64,000 nt of DNA from Cryptomeria japonica (GCF_030272615.1 NC_081405.1:156939454-157003453), one strand, 5' to 3'. Counted from the first letter of the stretch, positions 45,799 through 62,470 are shown. Notes: generated by a model not told the origin, from the sequence alone. Translations and numbers: made by a program.

Positions 45799-46644
45799 AT
45801 CATCTACTGCTGCTTGTTCCTGATTTCTTTTTAGAAGATTTTCTCTAGAGGCAAGTGTTTCAGTTCTTTTTCAGAGTTTTTAGTTTGGATTTGGGGTATC
45901 TTTTTTTGTTTATGGGCATTTTGAGCTCAAAAGGACCTTGCCATTGAACTCAAAATGCCCAAAAACCCCTATTTTCATATACAATTTGTCCATTTTGGAT
46001 GACTTTAGCTCTGGGGAAAAAAAATTGAGTTTAACCCTTACAAACACGTTTTTCGAGAATTTATTTATTTATTTTTTTACCCTTTTTATGCCCTATAAGA
46101 GGGGTTTTTTTCTTTTTGCCATAACTTGGGCAAACAAAGTCAGATTTTCAAAAACGAATAGGCATCGAAAACCTCTTTTCAAGCCCTACTCAGATTTGGT
46201 GGTGAGATTTGCTGATTTTTTCATTTGGTACCTATTTTTTGCCGTCCAAGTCAGCACTCTTTTCTACACTCCGGGAGCCATAAATTGGGCAAACGGACTC
46301 CATTTTTGGAAAACGAATAGGTGTCGGAAAGGTCTTGGAGAGTTCTTCTCAAATTTGGCATTATTTTTTTTTTTAGGAAAAATCACCAGGTACACAAGAT
46401 AGTTTTTGTCGCATTTTCTTTTCTCTTGTCTTCTTTTCTGGCTATTAGATTGTACTGGGTCTTTGTTTTACATATTGTAAAGGGGTATTATTTTTTACTA
46501 TTTTCTGTAATTTACTTCAGAAAATCAGAACACCTAAACTCAAAACAAACAAACAAAAAAACCCATATGCATCTTTTGTCTAGTCTGAAAGATCACTTAA
46601 TTAAAAAAAATCAAGAGCAGGTCTAGGTTCAGGTACAGGTGCCC
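45799..46644 (+). other. 5' leader of element G with hairpin and direct repeat
   Basis: About 850 bp between primer site and gag. It holds an inverted repeat with 17-bp arms (45,914-45,930 and 45,944-45,960, one mismatch, 13-base loop). It also holds an imperfect direct repeat of about 83 bp (46,118-46,200 and 46,277-46,359) that starts GCCATAA. A 154-codon open stretch at 45,938-46,402 spans both repeat units and looks accidental. Confidence 0.7.
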
Positions 46645-49600
46645 ATGGAAAATTCTTCAGTTGAGCGTCTTACATCCTAGAACTATCACCTCTAGAAAGC
46701 TCATACGATGAGGCTTCTCACATCAAGGGGGTTGTTGCAGCATCTTTTTGAGATTCTTCAGCGTCAGAATAAGATGGATGAGGCTATGGGTGTCATCTCC
46801 TTACATGTTTCAGACATCTTGCTTTTTCACCTTGATGGTTTTCTCACTCCTCAGGCTATGTGGTCCAAATTTGAAACTCTCTTTGGTATTATCAATGAGG
46901 TTAGAGCATTATAGATTTAGGTCGAGCTCTCTTCCTTGTTACCTGAGTCTTTTCCTCACATTGAGCACTTTCTGAACAAGTTCAAAACCACTAGATCTAT
47001 CTTACACAGTTGTGGTAAGAATAAGATAGACCTAGAGTTTATCTACCTAATTCTCTCTAAGCTTCAAGGTCCCTATCAGATATTTGCTTCACCATTTTAT
47101 TTTATTATGGATGCATTGGATACACGGTTCACCATGCCTACTTTTGATATATTTTGTGATTGCTTGACTCGTGAGCAGGATCACCTATCTCAATTAGTCA
47201 CTCTCACATGATCACAGCCAAAAGCATTGGTTTCTCAGACATCTAAAGAGAACAAGAAGCAAAAACTAAAGCCCAAGAAGGATTCAACTGGAAGTGAGTG
47301 TTCCTCCAAGCTACTCTGTGGTAAAGAAGGTCATCCAGTTTCTCGATGTTGGAAACGATTAGAGGCTTTGGAGGCAGCCATGCAACAACATCATATTTCT
47401 ACTCCTTAGCCTCCATCTTCCTCTTCTACTGGGAAAGGACATGCTCTTTCTGCACGAGCCATTCCTTCTTCTTCCACTTGGATTATTGATTCTGGGGCTT
47501 CTCACCACATGACACACTCACCACAACTTGTTACCTCACCTACTCATAGTAATACTTTACAGATTGCAGTTGGTGACTCAGCATAACTTTCAATTTTAGG
47601 TTCAGGTATTGTTTCGTTGACGGGTGGTTGTTTTCAGGATGTTCTTTTGGTTCCTGATATTTCTACGAAACCTCCTCTTTGGTTATCAGATTTATCATTT
47701 TGGCTCTGGTAAAACAGTTTAGTTCTCACTACATAATGTGGTCATTTGAGAGCTCCATGATCTTGATTTGGTTGTGGCTATTGGCAGTGTTGATCTCAAT
47801 TCTTAGTTATATCAGTTTGATGATTTTGAGAGTCCAGATGGTTCAGGTGTTTCTCTTGTAGCACATACAGATTCTGTGAAAAGACTATGGCATGAGCATT
47901 TTGGCCATGTCAATTATAGATACTTACAATAGATGAGCACATAGGCACTTGTTATTGGGCTCCCTCAGATATCATTTACTGATGGTGTATGTCGAGGTTG
48001 TGCACTTGGCAAGCATCACCATGATCCTTTTCCTACGAGCAGAGCCACGCATGCTAAGGCACCCTTGGATTTGATCCACAGTGATCTTATACCATTTCTA
48101 ACTCCCTCCTTTTTCAGGGTCCAAGTATGTGCTCACTTTCATTGATGACTTCTCTAGATGCACATGGGTGTACTTTCTTAAGTACAAGTCTGATGTCTTT
48201 GATTCATTTTGAGTCTTTAGGACATTTATAGAGAAGCAGTCTGGTCTTTCTATAAAGAGAATACACACAGATAATGGGAGAGAATATGTGAACCAAGCTT
48301 TTATAGATTTCTGCACAAAGCATGGTTTGCAACATCAGTTATCCATTCCTCACACCCCTCAATAGAATGGTGTTGCTGAGAGAAAGAACATAACACTTAG
48401 GGAGATGGCTAATTGTATGCTTCAGTCACGTTCTATGCAGCCTACCTTTTGGGCTGAGGCAGTTAATTGTGCCACTTATATTCAGAATCGAATGCCTCAT
48501 AAGGCATTGCACTAGTTGACTCCTGAGGAGGCTTGGTCCCATGTCAAGCCTGATGTTTCTTCATTCTGAGTTTTTGGTAGTGAGGCTTGGGAATTTATTC
48601 CAAATGCTCAGACGAAATGCATGGAGAGGAAGAGTCGACCACTCATTTTTATTGGCTACTGTGAGGATGTTAAGGTATACAGGTTGTTTGATCCTGATTC
48701 CCAAGAGGTCTTGTTTAGGTGGGATGTCCAGTTTGATGAGCACCTTCCTCAGATGGATTCTCCATCATCAAATTCTCCCTCACTGCCTCCTCCTCCCTCT
48801 TCATCTTTTCAAGATTCCTCCTTCCTTGAGGATGATGCAGATGATGGTCCACCTTCACCACCACCACCACCTGCTACTCAGCCTTTGCCCAAGTGGGCCT
48901 GATTTATGGTTGATGTTGTTGGTTCTCTAGTAGGTGATCCTACTGACACTCATCGTACTCATGCATAGACATATGGTTCTAGTCTTCTAAGTTATGCCAT
49001 TTCGGATGATCCTCAAAAAATTTCAATGGCGATAGGTCACCCAAAGTGGGATAGGGCCATGGATGAGGAGTATTCTTCTTTGATGAAGAATCATACTTGG
49101 GACCTTTGTTCTCTTCCGAAGGGCAGGAATTTGGTTTGATGCAAGTGGGTGTATCATACCAAGTATGTTGCAGATGGTTGTATTAATAAGTATAAGGATC
49201 GTCTTGTTTCAAAGGGGTTTTCTCAGGTAGAGGTATTGATTACTCTAAGACCTTTGCTCTTGTCACCAAGATTAATTCTATTCGCTTCGTACTTTCTCTG
49301 GGAGCTTCACAGGGATGGACCATTTTTCAAATGGATGTGAAGAGTGATTTCTTGCATGGAGACCTTCATGAGGAGATCTATATGGAGTAGCCTCAGGGAT
49401 TTGTACAAGATTCCTCTTTGGTTTGCAGACTTCGACATTCATTGTATGGTCTCAAACAGGATCCGTGGGCCTGGTATGAGAAGATGGACTATTTCTTGCT
49501 TTCCACACTCTTTACATGTTGTCATTCCAATCCTACAATTTACATTCAACGTCAGGGGGTTGATATAGTTATTCTTATGCTCTATGTTGATGATCTTATC

Positions 49601-50462
49601 ATTATTGGTAGTTCGTCCTCCTTGATTCAGGATATTCAGCGAGCCTTGATGGAGCAATTTGAGATGACAGACCTTGGCCTTTTGCACTATTTTTTGGGTC
49701 TCTAGGTTATTCAGTCTTCCGATGGAATTTCCATACTTCAGTAGAAGTATTCTCTTGATATGCTTCACAGATTTGACATGCTTACTTGCAAACCTACACC
49801 CACACTATTTCAGTCAGGTGTTGTTTTATCTCCCACTTGTTCTACACCTTCCGTGGACTCTACCTTATATCGGCAGTTGGTTGGCAGTTTGTTGTACTCG
49901 ACACATACGCGCTCGAATCTTTCTTTTGCAGTTGGTATTGTCTCTCGGTTCTCCCATGATCCTCATGAGATCCATTGGCAAGAAGCCAAACATATTTTTG
50001 CAGCACATTTGGGGCACTACTCAGTTTGGCATTCACTATACTTCAGGATCCCCTCACATTTTTGGCTTCACTGACTCAGATTAGGCTGGTGATGCTCAAG
50101 ATTGGAAGTCTACTTCTGGCTTTGTTTTTTGTCTTGGTTCTGGTCCTATCACATAGTCTTGCAAGAAGCAAACTGCTATTGCATTATCATCTATAGAGGC
50201 TGAGTATCGAGCATGAGTGTTAGCTAGTCAGGAGATTTTATGGCTTTGGCAGTTGATGACTGAGTTTGGGTTCCCTCCTGATAGTCCCACTATTCTTTGG
50301 TGTGACAAACAGTTGATTTAGGATGGCTTTCTCATCTAGGAGTACATTCCTACAGAGGAGCAGGTTGTTGACATCTTCACTAAACCTTTTGTATCTTTGT
50401 GCTATCTTCAGTTGCACTCTATGCTTAGGGTGAAGGAAGTTGTCCTTGGGGTGTCTCATTGA
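46645..50462 (+). pseudogene. copia G gag-pol (many stops, several frameshifts)
   Basis: The reading begins at ATG 46645 (MENSSVERLTS). Domain order: Gag; a degenerate knuckle (LLCGKEGHPVSRC); protease WIIDSGASHHMTHSP; integrase zinc-binding region (LWHEHFGH, CRGCALGK); integrase ([30 protein letters not shown]); a Pro/Ser-rich linker; RT (FQMDVKSDFLHGD, LYVDDLIII); and RNase H (FTDSD-stop-AGDAQDWKST, LSSIEAEYRA), ending near VVDIFTKPF. Stops include 46,678, 46,693, 48,363, 49,137, 49,388 and 50,082. Frameshifts are seen near 47,670, 49,230 and 49,990. Most stops replace an expected Gln, Trp or Arg. It is inactive. Confidence 0.92.
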
Positions 50463-50692
50463 GGCCTTCCTTCCTTCATGTTCTTTTTGCATGCTTTTCC
50501 CATCTCTTTTTGGAGTAGATTTTTTTCCCATGTGGTTTTCTCTATTTCTCTATTTCATAGAGATTTGGTTGTGATTGGGTACCTCATCAGGCCTTGTTGT
50601 CAGGACCCAAATTTGCCGCCTTCTTGTAGTTGCATTTTTATTTCCTATATTTAGTGTTTTTAGCTACTCCCTAAGTTCATCTTAAGGGGGGG
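50463..50692 (+). other. 3' region and polypurine tract of element G
   Basis: 230 bp without coding potential, ending in TCATCTTAAGGGGGGG directly before the 3' LTR. The same kind of tract precedes the LTR of H. Confidence 0.8.
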
Positions 50693-51034
50693 TGTTAGAG
50701 TTATCTTGTATTAGCTAATAATTATTTATTTAATTATTAGTCTATTATACTCTATGCTTAAGCTAAACTTTGGCATTTAATAGTATTGTAGGTATTTAAT
50801 AATTATTCTAATTATTAAATACTCTTTATCTCGTTAGGGTTGTACATCTTTAGGGTTTCTATTCTCCTGTCATAAGGATTGTATTGTAACTTTTCCTTTT
50901 CAATTCCCTCTCTAAAATGATAATCTTTTCTTCAAAGCCTTTTTTGTGTTATGTCTCCAATCTTCTCTTTTGACAGGTATTTTGCTTGCAGATGCTCTTG
51001 GGATCTCAGAAGTTGTACTTTCTCAACTTCTTCA
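50693..51034 (+). repeat. 3' LTR of element G
   Basis: 342 bp and close to the 5' LTR. It lacks about 12 bp near the GGGTTTCTTTAGGGTTG stretch. Confidence 0.92.
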
Positions 51035-51660
51035 TTTTTTGTTCCTTGGCTCCTCATGTTTTGAAATATACAAATGACATTGTTATCACACCCCTATCGA
51101 GATTGAAGTTATCAAAGTTTACCTTCTATCATGTATCTAGTTTTATGTTTTATGCAGATTCTACAATTGTGACAATATTTCTCAAGATCACTCTAATCTT
51201 ACACTATTGTGTTATTAAAAATTTCAATATGTTAAATGGATTCAATATTGATACATATCAAACATTTTCTAATCAGTTTTAATATTCAATGCTCTAATTA
51301 TTTATTTCTATATGAAATCAAATTTGTGACATAATTAGAGAATTGTAGTTGTTATTTTATGCATTTTAGAAACAATGCAATCGCATCAAAACACTTGAAT
51401 ACTAACAAATAATTTTGAATATATTATCACTCATTAAATAAAATTATAATACTATGTATAATATTACATTGTATACTAATATTACGATGCATCAACATCT
51501 CTATTCATAGGCAATCTTATATTGCTAGAAACACTTCCTATTTCAATTGTAGTTTTGCTTTCATTTGTTGTTGAAGTTTTGGTGTCCCTACACAAGGAAA
51601 CTTTTATGCAACTTTGGCCAAGTAAGGAGCTATTTGGTAGATGGGGGTATGTCCAATTTC

Positions 51661-56339
<4,679 letters not shown>

Positions 56340-56529
56340 AACCCGCTTACATAATGAGGAGATAGGAAAAAGAGAAACTAGAAAGAATAGAACAAAGAGA
56401 GAAAGGCTGCAAAAGAAGAACATAAAAAATAGCAACCAAGGAAAAGAACAACACAAAGCCAGCGAGAAACTGGCAAACTAAAACTAGATTACATATCAGA
56501 TGAAAATAATTATAATCTCTTCCGCATCC

Positions 56530-57298
56530 TTAACCAACATCATCATCACATTAGTTGCCTCTTTCAGTTCTTTGTTTTCCTGCATCTATTGATTGTCTTT
56601 GGTCTTCAACTCCGGCTCACTAGTATTTTGCCTAGTTCTGTGTCTTGAGGAGTGTAGAACAAAACTAGAGGCCAACTCATCATCAATGATCACCGTATCT
56701 TTATTCTACTTGTTCTTCTCTAGGAAAGAAACCAACACATTCATGTTTTGAGAAGACACCTTCAACACCGTCGGACTATGCTCCATGAATTTATTCCAAG
56801 CATTCTCAGTTTTTTGAATCCAGTTTTTTATCAGACCATTATCAACCTCACCCTTTTCTTTGATAATTCTCACCACATCTTCAAGATTCTTCAAATTTAC
56901 CTTAATAATGTCTTTTTTCTAGCCAGTCTGAAATTTCTTCTTCGTCCTCAGCATCACTAGTATCCTCCACATCATCCTCTTTACCTTTAATGTTGGTATC
57001 CTTAATCAAATTCTCAATTTTATAATCTAGGTCTCTCTGTTTATTCTAAATGTTGGAGATGTTATCAATCACCCATTTCTGAAAATTGAACATTTCTAGG
57101 GTACTATTTTTGGCAGTATTCAGAATGGAATCCACGTTCTCCATAACCAGGGCAGATTCCATAGACCTAGGGTTTTCCTCCTCCATGTTGTGTTGAACAT
57201 CATCCCTGCTATCTGATACATAAGGATTATCCTTCACTTCTGGCTCTTCAACATCCTCTTTTCTCTGCTCATCCCCTTCCTCGCCCTCAACCTCATTC
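56530..57298 (-). pseudogene. Charged coiled-coil coding remnant downstream of ORF3
   Basis: The frame continues from ORF3 after the stop at 57,301 with an acidic stretch (VEGEEGDEQRKEDVEEPE), then MENVDSILNTAKNSTLEMFN, a stop at 57,046, and more acidic sequence. A frameshift at an A-run near 56,920 gives KVNLKNLEDVVRIIKEKG and FLEKNK, followed by a stop at 56,706 and a readable tail to about 56,530. It is probably the original carboxyl part of the ORF3 protein. It has no known domain. Confidence 0.55.
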
Positions 57299-57300
57299 TC

Positions 57301-58442
57301 CTACTCATTCTCTGCCTCTTCTTCCACCTCCTTCCCCTGTTCTTGCTCAAAACCAACTTTCTCTTTCGTTTCTTCTTTAGCTTCATCACTAACCCTCAAT
57401 TTCTTATGCAGAGGAAGATTAGAAGAATCTTCATTAGAATTAGAGCCATCATAACCCTTGGAAATGTGGGCATTCTCCACAAAGGGGTCATCCCTATTAG
57501 CCCTAGCTTTACCTTTCAAATGCTCATAAATTAACAAAATAAGGCCTTGGTGAGCAATGGGATAGGATTTAGGTTTCTTGCCATGGTTAGCCAGGCTATC
57601 ATTAAGGGAAGAGACCAAATAGAAGGGCAACGAAATCTTCAAGCCATGGCAAAAATGGTTAAGGATGACAAAGTGGTAATTGTAAACTTTCGAAAACCTT
57701 CCATCAACTGTAAGGTATTCCATTAAAACTTTCAACATTTTCTGCCAGAAATATTTTACCTGGTTAGGGAGGTAGTAGGACACATTGTCCTTCTTAGTGA
57801 GCCAAACCCTTTCTTCTTCATTTTTAGGGAAATTCTTGGTAGCTTCCACCGAGAACTTGCGGTTTTTGTAGAATTTGATGCCTTCCTTCTGCAATCCAGT
57901 AACCTCCACCACCAAATCTTCATCCAGCTTCCATGTCTGGCCAAACAGAGTAACTTTATTATTGTTCCAGCCCTTGGCAAAACCATGTGAAACAGACTTC
58001 TTATTCCCATGTAGTTTCTCCATGTAATAAGTGAATCCATATCTGTTTAACATTCGCCATATTTTCCTTTCACTTTTCCAGCTATCACAGCTGGAAGGCT
58101 CATTGTGATTGAGATTCCCCCCCATAATGTAATGGTAGTTCAAGTTGAAACCCTCAACAGAGCACAAAATAACCAAATGCCGAAGAAACAAAATGTTGGA
58201 ATAAAAAAAAAGGTGACTTTTTTGTTGTTCAAAAAGTCTTTTAAGACATTCAATATAAACCAGCATTTAATATGATTAGGACTGTCACACCGGTGCTCAT
58301 TATCATGATGCCTTAAATAGGTAATAAACTGACACTCCACATAACTCCAATATCTATCATTGAGATCCGAACCCAGAAAGGTAATAATGAAATTAACATG
58401 TACCATGGACTCTATCAAATAATAATTTCGCACGAACTCCAT
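57301..58442 (-). pseudogene. LINE ORF3: protein of unknown function after RNase H
   Basis: Two frames appear to join at a T-run on the minus strand near 58,203. The first starts at ATG 58442 (MEFVRNYYLIESMVHVNFII) and overlaps the end of ORF2 by 50 bases. The second carries HLVILCSVEGFNLNYHYIMG and runs to the stop at 57,301. Landmarks are WRMLNRYGFTYYMEKLHG, KLDEDLVVEVTGLQKEG, NYHFVILNHFCHGLKISLPF and AHQGLILLIYEHLKGKA, then an acidic tail. The EVTG helix and the later FxILNHF block faintly recall plant mobile-domain or putative plant transposon proteins, and the IHxVTG core of C and D. This is an impression. It could also be a separate transposon gene the LINE captured. Confidence 0.6.
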
Positions 58443-61400
58443 TCTTACATGATACTTCTCCGATATACTTAGTATCCTCCTTTAGAATGACCCCCTCATT
58501 GGCTAATAAATCAGCTACCATGTTACCTTCCCTAAAGGTATGGGTAATAATCACACTATCATAGGCATCTAACATTTTTTTAGCACTATCAATGATATTA
58601 TGAATGTTCCAAGAGGGGGAACTAATACCTTTAATAGCCCGAATAATATTGAGAGAGTCCCCCTCCAGCCATATTCTTTTAAAATTAAAACTTTGAGCAA
58701 GGTGGAGATATTTTAACATTGTCAAAGCTTCTGCCACATGGTTGTTTTGAACTCCAAAGGGAGAGGCAATTGCAGCAACAAAAAAGCCCTAAGAATTTTT
58801 TATGACTCCTCCCCCTCCAACCTTCCCAGGATTACCTTTAGCTGCACCATCAAAATTCACCTTAACCCAATCATGAAGAGGGAACCTTCACACAACATTA
58901 TCTCTCCTTCTCTTCATATTAGATTTATAGACCTTGTGTATCAACTTCCATTCAGTTAGGATACTTTTCTCATTATCAGTCATGTTAATATAGCTACACT
59001 GCTTCTTATTTTTGTGAATGGTATTGATGTTTTCTTTAATAGCCCTGCAAATCTTTTCAAAAACCACCTGAGAAGAAAACTTAGCCTCCCTAAAAATTCT
59101 ATTGTTTCTCTCCTTCCAGATATGCCAACAGGTCATAGGAAGGACAAAGGACTAGAGGGACTTAATAATAGGAAACTTGGTAGGGAAGATCCTTTGCCAT
59201 ATGACTTCCTTAAGACTATTGTGCATTACCCAATCAACTTTCCATTACATCCAAACTTTACTCCATATTTACCAAGTAAAAGAACAATGAATAAACAAAT
59301 GATCCATGGAATTCAGCCTCTTTCTAACATAACTCACACATATTAGGAATCGTGAATCCTCTTCGAGGCAGGTTATCAATGGTAAGAATCTTGTTGTGAA
59401 TTGCAAGCCAAAAAAACATGTTAACTTTAGGAATGAGGAATCCATTCCAAATTTTAGTCCATATTGGGTTGCAGGCCTGAGTAACATTTTTTTTATAAGC
59501 AGAGGCAATAGTAAAATTACCCCTAGGATTACTCTTCCATAGGAACACATCATCAAAATCTTTACTAACAGAAAAGGATAGAAAATCATGTTGGAGCAAC
59601 AAAAATCCAGCATAAACTGCATCACGTCTGACCCATTTATTCTCCTTCCAATAATTACAAACCATAGAACCATACCTCCTTTTGCATTCTTCAATGAATT
59701 GGCTACAATCCTGGTTAAAAAGAGGCTCATCTTTAATCCAGACATCCTCCCAAAATCTGATTTTATCACCTTTGCCAAGGACCCATCCAACTCAGGCTTT
59801 AGCAACTTTTATAGATTTGATCATACTATTCCATATAAAAGATCCAACAGGGATATCTTCGGAATAGAGAAGAGAATGAATTGGCTGGTTATGTATGTAT
59901 TTATCAAACACACCCTACTCCAATCTATCTTAATACCATATGCCCTCCAAATCTATTTAGCTAGCAAGGCTTTGTTGAAAGGTTTGAGAGCTTTAATACC
60001 TTATCCCCCATTTCTTTTAGGAGTACAAAATTTATCCCAGGAAACCAATGCAATACTTTTCTTATCTTCTACACTAGACCAAAGAAATCTTTTTTGAATT
60101 CTTTCTAAAGCTTCAACAAATTTGACTGGTATACTAAACAAGCTAAGAGCATAAACAGACAGATTCTGAAGAGTATCTTGAATAAGCTGAAGCTTAATAG
60201 CCTGAGATAGCATAGATCCTTTCCAAATGGCCAATTTTTTGTTGAGTTTTTCAATTAAATAATTCCAGAAAGAGTTTGGAGGAGCCAAACCAGGAGGGAG
60301 ACCCAAATAAGTAGAGGGGAGCAGCTCCACCTGACAACCAATTATGTTAGCAATCCTTTGTTGCCTCAATAATGGGGTATTGATGAAGTAAATAGTAGAT
60401 TTCTCCCAATTAACCTACTATCCAGTAGCAAGGGAATAATATCTAAGAGCACCTTTTAAGGTAGCATCTTCACTAATAGAATAATATCCCAACAAAATTG
60501 TATCATCAACAAACTGTTGATGTGTGCAAGAGACATTAGCAGAAGAGAGTTGCAACCCTTTGATGGTTTTATTCATTTTCAACTTGTGAATCAGTCTGCT
60601 CAAACATTCCACCAAGATAGTGAAAAGAATAGGCGAAATAGGGTCTCCTTGCCTAAGACCCCTAGAAGATTTAAAAAATCTGGATGGAGATCCATTAATA
60701 AGAATAGAAAAATTTGGTGTAGATATCAATTCTCTAGTTATTTTAATAGCCTTCTCATCAAATCCAAAGGGCTCCATGACCCTGAAAAGAACCTGCCATT
60801 ACACTCTATCATAGGCTTTTGCAAGATCTAGCTTTATAAGGAATCCCTCTTTATTTGTAGCAATAAGAGAGTGGATATTCTCATGCACAAGAATAAAAGA
60901 ATCCAAAATATGCCTGCCTAGGACAAATCTTTTTTGCTCCTAAGAGATAACAAAGGGGAGAACAACCAATAATCTAGAAGTCAGGACTTTTGAAATAATC
61001 TTGTAAAAAGAATTACAAAGACTTATTGGCCTAAACCTTCCCATAGAATCATCTCCAGCCACCTTTGGAATTAGAGAAATAAAAGTAGAGTTGATTTCTT
61101 TAAGAATTCTTCTGGATCCAAAGAATTATTTGACAACATTGGCCATGTCTACCCCAACAATATGCCAATATTCCTAAAAGAAAAACATAGGAAAGCCATC
61201 CAGACCCAGAGCCTTATCCCCTTGAAAGGAGAAAATGGCTTTTTCTAATTTCATCAATTGTAGGGATAGCAAATAATATCTTATTCTGATGAGGTCCAAT
61301 AATCTTAGGAATGTTATCAACCAGGTTTTGTTGCTTAACAATGTCAATTTCCTTACTACCTATCAGGAGATTAGAGAAGAACCTAACAGCTTCATCACTA

Positions 61401-62470
61401 GCTTCTAACCAAATAGCCCTAGATCTCCGCCTTCAATATATTTCTTTTCTTGGTATTGTGTTGTGTAATTTGGCTAGAACCTCATCTTCTTTAGCCTTGG
61501 GGAACATCTTATAACCATCTTTTTGAATTGAGTTTTGAATCTATTCTAATTCCTCCTTCAGCTTCCTCTTGGATTCAAAAATATCTCCGAAAACCTTTTT
61601 GTTCCATATCTTAATGTTATCTTTGGTGTTTCTTAATTTTTTAGCAACTTTGAACATGGCAGATCCATCCAAAGTAATATTCCACCATTTGGCAATGGAA
61701 GTTTCCAAGGAAGGGTGTGAAATCCACATTTTTTCAAACTAGAATGGAAAACAGTGTTTGCTTTTAATTGAATCAGCAACAAAAGAAATGGGATAATGAT
61801 TCGATCCTATTCTGTTAATAACAGACAAAGAGCATCTATACTTAAGAACCCAGTTAGGAGTGATAAGGGATCCGTCTAGCCTTACCTTAATAAGATCTCC
61901 TCCATCCCTTCAGTTAGACCAAGTGTAGGAAGCTCTAGAAAGATCAACATCAATCAGGGCATTGGCATTGATGAAGTCCATAAGGTCAATCCTACTATCC
62001 AGTTGAGCTTGAATTCCTCCAAATTTGTCAATTTCTTGCAAAGGGGTGTTGAAATCTCCCATCAACAACCAACTGTCCTGAGAAAAAAACCCCCTTTTTG
62101 GCTGGATTTTGTCCCAAAACTTACTCCTAGCAACTTTAGAATTTGGAGCATAAATATTGGTAACCACCCATTCTTGTCCTTCAATAATACATTTAACTCT
62201 CATAGAAATGATATTACCATCTTCATCAATCATATCTCCATCAATAGTTTTCTTATTCCAAAATATGGCCACCCCACCTAACGCCTCATTCAAACTACTA
62301 CTACAAACACCCCCTTGTTTAAAGAAGTTTACTTTTTCAACTTTTTCCTTACTCATTTTAGTTTCCTGAACTGGGATGATATCCAGCTTATGATCTCTGA
62401 TAAAGTTCCTTAATACATCATGTTTATGGAGACCATTTAGGCCTCGTATGTTCCAATAAATTACCTTCAT
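58393..62470 (-). pseudogene. LINE ORF2: endonuclease, reverse transcriptase, RNase H
   Basis: About 1,360 codons. The amino end is an AP-type endonuclease: VIYWNIRGLNG, VQETK, LLMGDFNT, and SNHYPISF in place of the usual SDH. Stops follow at 61,910 and beyond. RT is readable at about 61,000-60,420: KLDLAKAYDRV, GLRQGDPISPILF and FVDDTILLG. Then come the thumb-like block (STYLGLPPG) and the zinc-binding region (WNGFLIPKVNMFFWLAIHNK, MCELC). A plant-type RNase H follows (NFDGAAKGNPG, AEALTML, EGDSLNI, NMVADLLA) to the stop at 58,393. Its ATG overlaps the ORF1 stop in an ATGA. Several stops and frameshifts (for example near 59,755) inactivate it. Confidence 0.9.

Larger units (their letters stand above)
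45432..51034 (+). mobile_element. Degenerate Ty1/copia retrotransposon G
   Basis: 5,603 bp with short LTRs (354 and 342 bp), an exact primer site, a decayed gag-pol and a polypurine tract of seven Gs. The flanking five bases are CTTTT and TTTTT, a probable target duplication with one change. It lies in copy 2 of the tandem duplication. The lineage differs from A and F: short LTRs, a gag with SKLQGPYQIFASPFY-type text, and integrase with HTDNGREY. Fragment H at 13,862-14,777 is a relative. Confidence 0.92.
37236..51660 (+). repeat. Segmental tandem duplication, copy 2 (with three insertions)
   Basis: The homologous pieces are 37,236-37,655, 43,668-43,846, 44,324-45,431 and 51,035-51,660. They are separated by copia F, a 477-bp solo-LTR-like element and copia G. 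Together they match copy 1 in order and end at the same GTATGTCCAATTTC, after which unique sequence begins. Confidence 0.88.

Noticed and set aside
45938-46402. 154-codon ORF in the leader of copia G
   Set aside because: It spans the non-coding leader repeat, is very Phe-rich and has no counterpart in other elements; it is best read as accidental.
57301-58266. Host gene inserted next to the LINE
   Set aside because: The frame overlaps the LINE ORF2 end on the same strand and is broken in the same way as the LINE; no introns, promoter or host family were recognised. A captured gene remains possible.
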